This document shows positions 26,186 through 34,487 of a stretch of DNA of 64,000 bases, in pieces. A program made the translations under genes and the position numbers. Within the stretch, counting starts at the first letter, position 1, and every line of letters begins with the position of its first letter. The DNA lies in contig NZ_KB891809.1 of assembly GCF_000373565.1 (NCBI RefSeq), forward strand, positions 248,001 to 312,000, given 5' to 3'. A model generated the notes under the pieces. The model made no database searches, was not told where the DNA came from, and saw only the letters and a list, made by a program, of their open reading frames with translations. This stretch comes from Streptomyces sp. HmicA12. GTDB taxonomy: Bacteria; Actinomycetota; Actinomycetes; Streptomycetales; Streptomycetaceae.

Positions 26186-26983
26186 TCAGGCGGCGAGCCC
26201 CGTGCCGCCGTCCACGGTGAGGACCTGGCCGTGGATCCAGGCGGCCTCGTCGGTGCAGAGCAGGGCCACCGCGTCGGCCACGTCCTCGGGGCGGGTGAGG
26301 CGCCCCGCGGGGATGCGGGCGACGAGGTGCTCGACGACCTTCGGGTCGACGGGCGGGCCGCCGGCCTTGGCGAGCTTGGAGGCGGCGACCGCGTTCACGG
26401 CGATGCCGCGTCCGGCGAGCTCGGCGGCCAGGTAGCGCACCGCGCTCTCCAGGGCCGCCTTGGCGATACCGAGGCTGACGTAGCGCGGGACGACGGACTG
26501 CGCCCCGGTGCTGGAGACGGCCACGATCCGGCCGGGGCCGCCCGCCATCGCCTCGGCGATCAGCGGGGCGCCGCCGAGCAGCGGGTCGAGGGCGGCGGAC
26601 AGGTCGGCGCGCACGCCGGTGAGGTCGGCGGCGAGGGCCTGCATGGGGTGGAAGGTCGCCGCGTTGTGCACGAACACGTCGAGCCTGCCGTGCCGTTCGA
26701 TGACCGTGCGCAGCAGCTCGGGCAGCGAGTCGGGGTCGGTGATGTCGCCGCGGACGGCGTGCGCGGTGCCCTTGAGGCCGCGCAGCGACTCCAGGGCGGT
26801 GTCCGCGGCGGCGCCGTCGTGGGCGTAGGTGAGCACGACGTCGCAGCCCGCCGCGACGAGCCTGCGGGCGGTGGCGAGGCCGAGGCCCCGGGTGCCGCCG
26901 GTCACGATGACCGAACGGCCCTCCAGGCCCAGCGTCGAGACAGCCTCGTACGTCGGCTTCGGGATCATGACCGGGGCGCCCAT
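26186..26983 (-). CDS. SDR reductase with FabL-like Y-x6-K site
   Basis: A 265-residue classical-size SDR. The cofactor motif is VTGGTRGLGLATA (28-40), which suggests NADP(H). The active site is Y168 and K175 in PRYVSLGIAKAALE, a Tyr-x6-Lys spacing typical of FabI/FabL enoyl reductases and their relatives, not the Tyr-x3-Lys of ActIII-type C-9 ketoreductases. It is the only SDR next to the minimal PKS, so the backbone may lack the usual C-9 reduction. Its role could be a later keto or enoyl reduction, as for OxyM-like proteins. It begins two bases after the ACP stop. Confidence 0.85.
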   Translation of the reverse strand: MGAPVMIPKPTYEAVSTLGLEGRSVIVTGGTRGLGLATARRLVAAGCDVVLTYAHDGAAADTALESLRGLKGTAHAVRGDITDPDSLPELLRTVIERHGRLDVFVHNAATFHPMQALAADLTGVRADLSAALDPLLGGAPLIAEAMAGGPGRIVAVSSTGAQSVVPRYVSLGIAKAALESAVRYLAAELAGRGIAVNAVAASKLAKAGGPPVDPKVVEHLVARIPAGRLTRPEDVADAVALLCTDEAAWIHGQVLTVDGGTGLAA

Positions 26984-26984
26984 G

Positions 26985-27269
26985 TCAGCTCGCCAGGGCG
27001 GGCTCGACGAGCTCGGGCACGTCGACCAGGGCCTCGTTGATGAGGTCCAGGAGCAGGCGGGGCGTCTCGGCCTCGCTCACCGCGTCGTCGACGAGGGTGA
27101 CGCCGTAGGTGCGCTCGATGCGGCCCGCGGTCTCCAGGAGCGCCAGCGAGTCGTACCCGAGGTCGATGAAGGGCACGTCGAGGACGTCGCCGGACAGGTC
27201 GACGCTCTCGTCCTCGCCCGCGCCCTCGCGCAGGATCTGCTTCAGCTCGTCCAGTGTCAGCTCGGCCAT
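26985..27269 (-). CDS. Type II PKS acyl carrier protein
   Basis: A 94-residue ACP with the phosphopantetheine Ser in IDLGYDSLALLETAGRI (about residue 41). The LGYDSLALLE signature is the normal one for aromatic polyketide ACPs. It is the third gene of the minimal PKS after KS alpha and KS beta. It carries the growing poly-beta-keto chain and should be modified by the PPTase encoded at 56006. Confidence 0.95.
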   Translation of the reverse strand: MAELTLDELKQILREGAGEDESVDLSGDVLDVPFIDLGYDSLALLETAGRIERTYGVTLVDDAVSEAETPRLLLDLINEALVDVPELVEPALAS

Positions 27270-27311
27270 CTCTAACTCCCTTGTGTGTGTTACGCGTTGA
27301 CTACTGGTGGA

Positions 27312-28535
27312 CTACTGGGCGCGGCGCACCACGAGCGCCGAGTTGAAACCGCCGTGACCGCGGGCCAGGACCAGCGCGGTGTCCGCCGTGGTGGTGCGGG
27401 CCTCGCCGGTGACCAGGTCCAGCTGGTCGCCGAAGGCGGGCTTGGTGACGTGGGCGGTGGGCGGCAGCACGCCCTCGCGCAGGGCGAGCAGCGCGGTGGC
27501 GACGTCGAGCGGGGCGCCGCCCGAGCAGAGCCGCCCGAGGAGCGTCTTGGGCGCGGTGACCGGGACGCCCCTGGCGCCGAAGACGGCGGTGAGGGCGGCC
27601 GCCTCCGCGCGGTCCAGGTCCGGGGTGCCGGCGGCGTCGGCGAAGACGACACCGATGTCGTCCGGGGTGAGGCCCGCGTCGGTGAGGGCGCCGCGCACGG
27701 CCCGCTCCAGGCCGCTGGACGGGGTGGGCGCGCCGCGTTCGGGGCGCGGGTCGAAGGTGGCCGCGTACCCGGCGATCTCGCCGTAGACGTCGGCGCCGCG
27801 GGCCGCGGCCTCCTCGGCGTCCTCCAGGACCAGGATCGCGCCGCCCTCGCCCGGCACGTACCCGTCGGCGTCCTCGTCGAAGGGCAGGTAGCTCCGCTCG
27901 GGGTCGTCGCGAGTCGTCATGCGGCCGCCGGCCAGGTGCCCGGCCCAGGCGTACGGCGACAGGGAGCTGTCGACGGCGCCGGTGAGCATCAGGCGGGCGC
28001 CCTTGCGCAGGCTGCGGCGGCCCTGGGCGATCGCGTCGAGGCCACCCGCGTGGTCGGTGACGACGGCGGCGCACTGGCCGCGCATGTTGTGCCGGATGCC
28101 GATCTGGCCGGTGTTGACCGCGTAGAACCAGGCGAACGACTGGTACGCGCCGACGTGCTTGGGCCCCTTGGACCACAGGTTCTGCAGCTCGCGCTGGCCG
28201 AAGTCGTAGCCGCCCGCGGTGGCACCGGTGACCACGCCCCGCCGGTCGGACGGCACGGTGTCGAGGTCGACGCCGCTGTCGTCCAGGGCCCATTGGGCGG
28301 CCGCGAGCGAGAGGCGGGTCATCACGTCGGTCTGCGGGAGCAGCCGGCTGGGGATGTGGTCCTTCGGCTCGAAGCCCTTGACCTCGCCCGCGAGGGTCGC
28401 CGGGTAGCCGCTGGTGTCGTACCGGGCGAGCGGCGCGATGCCGTTGTCGCCGCGCAGCAGCGCCTCCCAGTACGCCTCGGTACCGAGGCCGTTGGGTGCG
28501 GCGATGCCGATCCCGGTCACCACTGCCGCCGTCAT
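27312..28535 (-). CDS. Ketosynthase chain-length factor (KS beta)
   Basis: A 407-residue KS beta. It lacks the KS cysteine; the aligned stretch is VVTDHAGGLDAIA, with His162 at the Cys position instead of the common Gln (usually EQAGGLDA). It keeps the overall KS fold, with GYVPGEGGAILVLED and a C-terminal ARGHGGFNSALVV. It pairs with KS alpha and sets chain length. Its ATG overlaps the KS alpha stop (ATGA at 28532-28535), the usual coupling for this pair. Chain length cannot be read reliably by eye. Confidence 0.95.
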   Translation of the reverse strand: MTAAVVTGIGIAAPNGLGTEAYWEALLRGDNGIAPLARYDTSGYPATLAGEVKGFEPKDHIPSRLLPQTDVMTRLSLAAAQWALDDSGVDLDTVPSDRRGVVTGATAGGYDFGQRELQNLWSKGPKHVGAYQSFAWFYAVNTGQIGIRHNMRGQCAAVVTDHAGGLDAIAQGRRSLRKGARLMLTGAVDSSLSPYAWAGHLAGGRMTTRDDPERSYLPFDEDADGYVPGEGGAILVLEDAEEAAARGADVYGEIAGYAATFDPRPERGAPTPSSGLERAVRGALTDAGLTPDDIGVVFADAAGTPDLDRAEAAALTAVFGARGVPVTAPKTLLGRLCSGGAPLDVATALLALREGVLPPTAHVTKPAFGDQLDLVTGEARTTTADTALVLARGHGGFNSALVVRRAQ

Positions 28536-29800
28536 GCTGTCCGCCTTTCGGGCCGTGCGAGCACCATGGCGCTCTGGAATCCGCCGAAGCCGCTGCCGAC
28601 GCTCAGGGCGACGTCGGTGGTCTGCTCGCGGGCGGTGATCGGGACGTAGTCGAGGTCGCACTGCGGGTCCGGCTCGTGCAGGTTGGCCGTGGGCGGGATG
28701 ATCCCGGTGTCCATGGCGAGGGCGCAGGCGGCGATCTCCAGGGAGCCGATGGCGCCGAGCGAGTGCCCGATCATCGACTTGATGGAGCTGACCGGGGTGG
28801 CGTAGGCGTGCGCGCCGAGGGCGAGCTTGAAGGCCGCCGTCTCGTGCCGGTCGTTCTGCTTGGTGCTGGAGCCGTGCGCGTTGACGTAGTCGACCGCCTC
28901 GGGGGCGAGGCGTGCCTCGTCGAGGGCGGCGGTGATCGCCTGGCCCATCTCCACGCCGTCGGAGCGCAGTCCGGTCATGCTGTACGCGTTGGAGCGCGCG
29001 GCGTAGCCGGCGATCTCCGCGTAGATGTGGGCGCCGCGGGCCCTGGCGTGCTCCAGCTCCTCCAGGATCAGCACGGCCGAACCCTCGCCGAGGACCAGGC
29101 CGTTGCGGGTCCGGTCGAAGGGGCGGGACGCGGTCTCCGGCTCGTCGTTGCGGGCCGACGTCGCCTTGATCGCGTCGAAGCAGGCGAGGCTGATCGGGGT
29201 GATCGGTGCCTCGGTGCCGCCGGAGACGACGACGTCGGCGGCGCCCTCGCGGATCAGGTCCGCGGCGTGGCCGAGCGAGTCGAGGCCGGAGGTGCAGCCG
29301 GTGGAGACGAGGCTCACCGGGCCCTGGGCGCCGGTGTCCCAGGCGACCTCCTTGGCGATGGAGCTGGGCACGAAGTAGTCGTAGACGTACGGGGTGGCGT
29401 ACGTGTGGTCGACGGTCCAGTGCCGGCCGCCGTCGCTGGCGACGACGTACTCCTCCTCCAGGCTGACGCTGCAGCCGACCGCGCTGCCGATCGCCACCCC
29501 GGTGCGGGCCGGGTCGAGTTCGCCGAAGGCCAGGCCGCTGTCGGCGACCGCCTCCCGGGACGCCACGAGGGCGAACTGGGTGACGCGGTCGAGCCGCCTG
29601 ATCTCCTGCGGGGTCAGTCCGTTCGCCGCCGGGTCGAAGTCGACCTGGGCCGCGATCCGGGAGCGGAACGGTGTGGCGTCGAATCCGGTGACGGCGCGGG
29701 TCGCGGTGCGCCCCGCCGTCATCAGCTCCCAGAAGTTCTTGGTCCCGAGACCGCCGGGAGCCACAGCCCCGATCCCGGTTATCACTACTCGCCGCGTCAT
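28532..29800 (-). CDS. Type II PKS ketosynthase alpha
   Basis: A 422-residue KS alpha with the full catalytic set: Cys169 in VSTGCTSGLDS, His309 in NAHGSSTKQND, Lys341 and His346 in SSIKSMIGHSLGAIGS. It also has the C-terminal SVGSGFGGFQSAMVL. It makes the poly-beta-ketone with KS beta and ACP. It is located centrally in the operon that starts with the aromatase at 34360. Confidence 0.97.
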   Translation of the reverse strand: MTRRVVITGIGAVAPGGLGTKNFWELMTAGRTATRAVTGFDATPFRSRIAAQVDFDPAANGLTPQEIRRLDRVTQFALVASREAVADSGLAFGELDPARTGVAIGSAVGCSVSLEEEYVVASDGGRHWTVDHTYATPYVYDYFVPSSIAKEVAWDTGAQGPVSLVSTGCTSGLDSLGHAADLIREGAADVVVSGGTEAPITPISLACFDAIKATSARNDEPETASRPFDRTRNGLVLGEGSAVLILEELEHARARGAHIYAEIAGYAARSNAYSMTGLRSDGVEMGQAITAALDEARLAPEAVDYVNAHGSSTKQNDRHETAAFKLALGAHAYATPVSSIKSMIGHSLGAIGSLEIAACALAMDTGIIPPTANLHEPDPQCDLDYVPITAREQTTDVALSVGSGFGGFQSAMVLARPERRTA

Positions 29801-29830
29801 GACGCCTTTCCCCTCTCCTTCATGGCCCGT

Positions 29831-31498
29831 TCAGGCTCCGGCCAGCGGCTCGACGACCTCTGGAGCCGTCCTGGACGCGGTGCGGGGGGCGGCCGGGGCA
29901 AGGGCCGCCGCCAGTGTGTGCTCGGTCAACTCGGCGCCGCGGGCGGCGAGATAGCCGTCCGGGCGGATCAGCAGCCAGCTGCCGGCCCGCGCGCCGAGCG
30001 AGGCGCGCAGGACGTCGCCGGGGTCGGCGAGGGCGCCGGGTCCCGCGTCGCCCGCGGCCGACGCGGTGCGGACCGTCAGCCAGGCGCCGTGGCGTTCCTG
30101 GGCCCGGCGGGCGGTGTGGAGGGCCTCGTCGGCGGCGGCCCCGGCGTCGTCGGCGGGGAACACCAGCAGGGTCCAGGTCAGGTCGCGCAGTTCGTCGACG
30201 AGCTGCCGCCAGCCGGGGGCGGCCGCCGTCTCGGGCAGGACCTGGGTGACCCGCTCCCCCGGCGCGGGACCGGAGGTCCGGCCCGGTTCGTCGGCGCCGG
30301 TCAGCGGGGAGTCCGGGTAGCGCACGCCGAGTCCGGCGACCCGGCCGAGCGCGGTGCGCTGCATCTTGACGCGCAGCGGCGGCACCCGCCGGGCCAGGCC
30401 GAAGACGAGCGGCAGCGCCACGCCCGCGAGGGCGTTCTTCAGCGCGACCAGCTTCGTCGCCTTGCCGGTGCTGGCGAGCAGCTCCTGTCCGATCGGGACG
30501 CGTTCGACGCCGTAGGAGTCGAGGAGCCGGTCACCCGCGTGGCCGTGGATCACCGAGGCCAGCTTCCAGCCCAGGTTGTAGGCCTCCTGGATGCCGGTGT
30601 TCATGCCCTGCCCGGAGGCGGGGCTGTGCACGTGCGCGGCGTCGCCTGCGACGAAGCAGCGGCCGGCGCGCATGGCCGGGACCATGCGCTGCTGGGCGGT
30701 GAACACGGAGACCCAGTTGGGATCCGCGACGCTCACCTCGTGGCCGAGGCCGGCGGTGAGCTTGCGGGCGAAGCGGTCGGCGACGATGCGGGCGTCGCCG
30801 TCGTGGTCGACGTCCACGGTGTCGAGCATGCGCCAGCGGCTGCCGCCGGGCATCGGCGCCATCATGAGCATGGTGCCCTCGGCGCGGATCAAGTAGATGC
30901 TGTTGCGCGGCAGTTCGCAGGTGACGTCGGCGTCGGCGAGCAGCCAGGTCTCGTTGGCCTCGCCGATCAGCGGCAGGCCGAGCTGTTTGCGTACGGTGCT
31001 GTGGCCGCCGTCGGCGCCGATCAGCCAGGGCACGTCGATGTCCCGCGCGTCGCCGTCCGGGGTGTGCAGGGTGGCGTGCACCCCGTGGTCGTCGTGGGTG
31101 AAGGTGCCCAGGCGCACGCCCCACTCGATGGTCACGCCGGCCGCGGCCAGCGCGTCCCGCAGCACCTCCTCGGTGAGCACCTGGTCGATGGTGGTGCTGA
31201 ACGGGAAGCGGGTGGGGCTCGCCGTGTAGTCGGCGTCCAGGCGGATCACCCGGCGGCCGCCCGCGAACACGGTGAACGCGGTGATCCGCTGCATCCGGCG
31301 CAGCATCTCGTCGAGCACGCCGATCTGGTCGTACGTCTCCAGCGTGCGCGGGTGCACGGCGATGGCCCGGCTGGTGACGGCGGGGCCGGCCGCCGCGTCC
31401 ACCACCCGTACCCGCACGCCGCGGCGCGCCAGTTCCAGGGCCGCGGTCAGCCCGACCGGGCCCGCGCCCGCGACGAGTACGTCAACTGCTTCCTGCAC
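29831..31498 (-). CDS. FAD-dependent aromatic hydroxylase, TcmG/RdmE-like
   Basis: A 555-residue three-domain flavoprotein hydroxylase. Motifs: VLVAGAGPVGLTAALELARRG (8-28), the DG motif WLIGADGGHSTVRKQLGL, FVAGDAAHVHSPASGQGMN, and a C-terminal thioredoxin-like domain (about 430-545) as in TcmG, RdmE and phenol hydroxylase. It probably inserts one or more oxygens into the aromatic core. It is distinct from the shorter single-domain enzyme at 24852, so at least two flavin oxidations are expected. Confidence 0.9.
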   Translation of the reverse strand: MQEAVDVLVAGAGPVGLTAALELARRGVRVRVVDAAAGPAVTSRAIAVHPRTLETYDQIGVLDEMLRRMQRITAFTVFAGGRRVIRLDADYTASPTRFPFSTTIDQVLTEEVLRDALAAAGVTIEWGVRLGTFTHDDHGVHATLHTPDGDARDIDVPWLIGADGGHSTVRKQLGLPLIGEANETWLLADADVTCELPRNSIYLIRAEGTMLMMAPMPGGSRWRMLDTVDVDHDGDARIVADRFARKLTAGLGHEVSVADPNWVSVFTAQQRMVPAMRAGRCFVAGDAAHVHSPASGQGMNTGIQEAYNLGWKLASVIHGHAGDRLLDSYGVERVPIGQELLASTGKATKLVALKNALAGVALPLVFGLARRVPPLRVKMQRTALGRVAGLGVRYPDSPLTGADEPGRTSGPAPGERVTQVLPETAAAPGWRQLVDELRDLTWTLLVFPADDAGAAADEALHTARRAQERHGAWLTVRTASAAGDAGPGALADPGDVLRASLGARAGSWLLIRPDGYLAARGAELTEHTLAAALAPAAPRTASRTAPEVVEPLAGA

Positions 31499-31536
31499 GG
31501 CCTACGCCCCTCCCTTTTCGCCCCGTTGTCGGATGG

Positions 31537-31836
31537 TCAGGCCGCGACGGCCTCGTGGATGACCTCGTACAGGTCGGGGGTGGGCTTCTCGATCACGCCG
31601 GCGAGACCGGTGACGCGGCTGCGGAAGCCGTCGCTCTGGATGGCGGCCAGGTGGTTCTCGGCCTTCTCCCAGTAGGCGAGCTCGACGAAGACGTTCGGGT
31701 TGCGCAGCGAGCGCAGCATCTGGTGGCTGATGTAGCCGGGCTGCTGACGCATGTACTCGGTGATGTCGGCGGTGACGCGCTCGAAGTCCTCGACGCTGCC
31801 GACGACCTTGAGGGTGTTGACGAGAGTGACGGCCAT
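31537..31836 (-). CDS. Anthrone-type quinone-forming monooxygenase (ABM fold)
   Basis: A 99-residue antibiotic-biosynthesis-monooxygenase protein. The ferredoxin-like fold pattern is visible: VTLVNTLKVVGSVEDFERV, QQPGYISHQMLRSLRNPNVFVELAYWE. TcmH, AknX and ActVA-Orf6 are cofactor-free members that oxidise an anthrone or naphthacenone to the quinone. Here it most likely makes the quinone in the aglycone. It lies between the AMP ligase and the large FAD hydroxylase, in the same operon. Confidence 0.88.
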   Translation of the reverse strand: MAVTLVNTLKVVGSVEDFERVTADITEYMRQQPGYISHQMLRSLRNPNVFVELAYWEKAENHLAAIQSDGFRSRVTGLAGVIEKPTPDLYEVIHEAVAA

Positions 31837-31848
31837 GACGGTGGTCTC

Positions 31849-33420
31849 CTATGCAGAGGTGGTGGTGGCGGGGGCGAACTGCTCGCGCAGGGCGCGGCGT
31901 TGGACCTTTCCGTTGCGCGAGCGCGGTACGGCGTCGACGACGGTGAGGTGCGCGATGCGCTGGTACTCGGCGAGCCGCGCGTCGGTGAAGTCCCGCACGT
32001 CCGCGATGACTTGCTCTTCGTCCGCGGGTCCGCGCAGTGCGATCAGGGCGTGCGGGACGTGTCCGCTGAACGGGTCGGGGTGGCCGAAGACGGCGCACTC
32101 ACGGACGGCCGGGTGGGCCTGGAGGACCTCCTCGACCTCGGCGGGCGCGACGAGTTCGTTGTCCCGCTTGAAGACGTCGGAGCGCCGGTCGGTGACGTAG
32201 AGCCGGCCGTCCGGGTCGAGGCGGCCGACGTCGCCGGTGGCGAGCCAGCCCGCGGCGTCCAGATGGGAGCCGTCGGGCTCGCCGAGGTAGCCCTTCATCA
32301 CCTGGGGCCCGCGGACGAAGATCTCGCCCTTGGCGCCGGCCGGCGCGTCGGCGCCGGTGTCCAGGTCGACGATCCGTACCTCGGTGTCCGCGACGGGGAA
32401 GCCGCAGGAGCCGGTGCCGCTGCTGCCGGGGGCGTCGATGGTGACGATCGGCGAGGCCTCGGCCAGGCCGTAGCCCTGCACCGCGGGGATCTTGAAGTGC
32501 TCCTCCAGGGCGCGCGCCGCGCGGGGCGGCAGCGCGGAGCCGCCGGAGAAGATGCCCCGCGCGGTGGTCAGCCGCAGGTCCTTCAGGCCCGGGTCGGCGG
32601 CCAGGCGGGCGAGCCGCACCGGAAGGCTGAAGTAGTGCGTCGCACCTGCCTCGTTCGCGGCGGTGAGGGCCGCGGCCGTGTCGTCGCCCGGGAAGAGGAC
32701 CTGGGTGGCGCCCGCCCAGACGGCGGAGTTGAGGTGCATGAGGTGGAACAGCGGCAACTGGTTCAGGGTGACCGAGCCGTCGTCCATGCCCTGCGCGTAC
32801 GCGGTCTGCGCGGCGTTCACGGTGAGGTTGCGGTGGGTCAATTGGACGGCCCTGGGAGCTCCGCTGGTGCCGGAGGTGAAGTGCAGACAGGCCGTCGCGT
32901 CGGGGTCGGTGGTGGTGTCGCCGCTCGCGGCGCCGAGGTCGTCCGGCGCCGCGAGCAGCGAGCTCACAGTGGTGTCGGTACCGGCGAGGGTGAGGCTCTC
33001 CGGATCGAACACCACGACACTGCGCAGGTCCGGGAGGTCGTCCCGGATCCACGCCACGCGGTCGTACATCTCCGCGGTGACCACGGCCACCGTGGAGCGG
33101 GAGACCGCAAGCACATGGCGCAGCCCTGCCTCGCGCATCATCGGGTTGAGGGACACGATGACGTTGCCGCTGCGGGCGGTCGCGTAGTAGAGGGCGGCGA
33201 AATCGGGGTCGAGGACGGTGGCCACGGCGATCGAGGCGCCGTCGGAGCCGGCCAGGCGGCGCAGTCCCGCGGCCACCGCGTCGACGCGGGCGTCGAGCTC
33301 GGCGTAGCTCACGGCTCGGTCACCGAGGCGCAGCGCGGTGCGCGCGGGCCACCGCTGCGCGGCTCTGCGGACGAGGCCGTCGACCGTCAGCCCCGGCTCG
33401 GGGAGCGCCTGTTCAGGCAT
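31849..33420 (-). CDS. Acyl-CoA ligase of the polyketide operon, MtmL/OxyH-like
   Basis: A 523-residue ANL-superfamily ligase. Motifs: LHFTSGTSGAPRAVQLTH (about 172), QGYGLAEASPIV, ATGDVGRLDPDG and the C-terminal Lys in VPRSRNGKVQRRAL. Homologous ligases (MtmL, OxyH, PokL) occur in aureolic-acid, tetracycline and pentangular-type clusters. They are needed for late cyclisation or product release rather than starter loading. It overlaps the aromatase gene end by 8 bp. It is unlike the carrier-loading ligase at 15292. Confidence 0.87.
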   Translation of the reverse strand: MPEQALPEPGLTVDGLVRRAAQRWPARTALRLGDRAVSYAELDARVDAVAAGLRRLAGSDGASIAVATVLDPDFAALYYATARSGNVIVSLNPMMREAGLRHVLAVSRSTVAVVTAEMYDRVAWIRDDLPDLRSVVVFDPESLTLAGTDTTVSSLLAAPDDLGAASGDTTTDPDATACLHFTSGTSGAPRAVQLTHRNLTVNAAQTAYAQGMDDGSVTLNQLPLFHLMHLNSAVWAGATQVLFPGDDTAAALTAANEAGATHYFSLPVRLARLAADPGLKDLRLTTARGIFSGGSALPPRAARALEEHFKIPAVQGYGLAEASPIVTIDAPGSSGTGSCGFPVADTEVRIVDLDTGADAPAGAKGEIFVRGPQVMKGYLGEPDGSHLDAAGWLATGDVGRLDPDGRLYVTDRRSDVFKRDNELVAPAEVEEVLQAHPAVRECAVFGHPDPFSGHVPHALIALRGPADEEQVIADVRDFTDARLAEYQRIAHLTVVDAVPRSRNGKVQRRALREQFAPATTTSA

Positions 33421-34360
33421 CGACGGACTCCTTGAGCTTTCCGTCGGCGATGTCCTCGGCGTACTCCTTGGCGTAGCGCAGGTTGGCCACGCTGTTGGCG
33501 CTCAGGGCCCGGCGCAGGTAGGCGCGGGCGTCCTTGACCGTCGCGTCCGGCTTGAGCAGGTGCAGGTTGGCCGGGTTGACGGTGGCGGTGTGCCGGGCCT
33601 CGGCGACCGTGCCCTCGGGGGTCTCGGTGAACACCCAGTGGCCGGTGTGGGCGCTGAGCAGCGGCGCCAGCGTGATCTGCTTGTAGATGATCTTCCCGTG
33701 CGGGAAGCAGATCCGCACCGAGCGCGTGGTGTGCGGGCGGCCGTCCGGGGTGAGGGTGTCCATGTCGAAGAACTGGATGTTCGGCACGTCCTCGCTCAGG
33801 TCGATCCGGGTGACGTGCGGGAACCGGTCGGGCCACTGCTCGGCCCGGTAGAGCAGCTCGTACGCGTCCTCGACGGCGCCCGCGATGAACAGCGGGTCGG
33901 CGAACTCGATGGTCAGCTCGGTGAGTTCGGCGTGCCGCTCGGCGGCCTCCTTGAACTCGGCGAGCTGCGCGTCGATGTGCGGCAGGGCGCCCTGCGCGGC
34001 GCCGGGCATCGCGAAGTCGTGGCTCACCGTCAGCGTGACGGTGTCGTCGTCGTTGGGGACGACGCGCCACTCGCCCTCGGCGAGCGGGTTGGCGAAGCCG
34101 ATGCGCAGGGCCTCGCGGTCCAGGGTGCGGAGGTTGGTCCAGGTGCGGACCTGGTTCTCGCCGCGCAGCGCCCAGATGTCCACCTCGTCGGTGCCGGCCT
34201 CGCCGGGCCGGTGCTCGATGTGCACGACGGAGGCGAGCAGCTGCGGCCAGCGGGCGACGTCGGCGACGGTGTCGTACACGACGTCCGCGGGGGCCGCGAC
34301 CGTGATGCTCCGCACCACAGGGGCGTCCAAGGCGGCTTCGGGGGCCTGGGTGTTCGGCAC
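33413..34360 (-). CDS. Aromatase/cyclase, two START-like domains
   Basis: A 315-residue di-domain SRPBCC/Bet v1-fold ARO/CYC. Each half starts with a pattern typical of polyketide cyclases: SITVAAPADVVYDTVADVARWPQLL (N-terminal; shown here as several overlapping elements at 16-40) and FIAGAVEDAYELLYRAEQWP (about 160-180). Two-domain forms, such as ActVII or Gris ORF4, catalyse first-ring cyclisation and aromatisation. The GTG at 34360 is preceded by GAGAGGA; it is the first gene of the PKS operon. The upstream gap holds several SARP-type heptamers. Confidence 0.9.
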   Translation of the reverse strand: MPNTQAPEAALDAPVVRSITVAAPADVVYDTVADVARWPQLLASVVHIEHRPGEAGTDEVDIWALRGENQVRTWTNLRTLDREALRIGFANPLAEGEWRVVPNDDDTVTLTVSHDFAMPGAAQGALPHIDAQLAEFKEAAERHAELTELTIEFADPLFIAGAVEDAYELLYRAEQWPDRFPHVTRIDLSEDVPNIQFFDMDTLTPDGRPHTTRSVRICFPHGKIIYKQITLAPLLSAHTGHWVFTETPEGTVAEARHTATVNPANLHLLKPDATVKDARAYLRRALSANSVANLRYAKEYAEDIADGKLKESVDA

Positions 34361-34413
34361 GAGTGCGGTCCTCTCGGTTGCGGTGACGTTGGGGCAACCT
34401 TCCGGCCGGCACC

Positions 34414-34467
34414 TCGAAGCGTCCTGGACCGGTGCTGGACCGCCCGTGTTCGACCCGCTGTCGAGAG
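34414..34467 (+). promoter_or_regulatory. SARP-type heptamer array in the PKS divergent promoter
   Basis: Triplet TCGAAGC (34414), TGGACCG (34425), TGGACCG (34436) at exact 11-bp spacing, then a pair TCGACCC (34450) and TCGAGAG (34461), again 11 bp apart. The array lies between the aromatase operon (minus) and the aldo/keto reductase gene (plus). It is a strong candidate target of the SARP at 51066. Confidence 0.68.
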
Positions 34468-34487
34468 GGCGGGCCCAGCGTCCCCGT

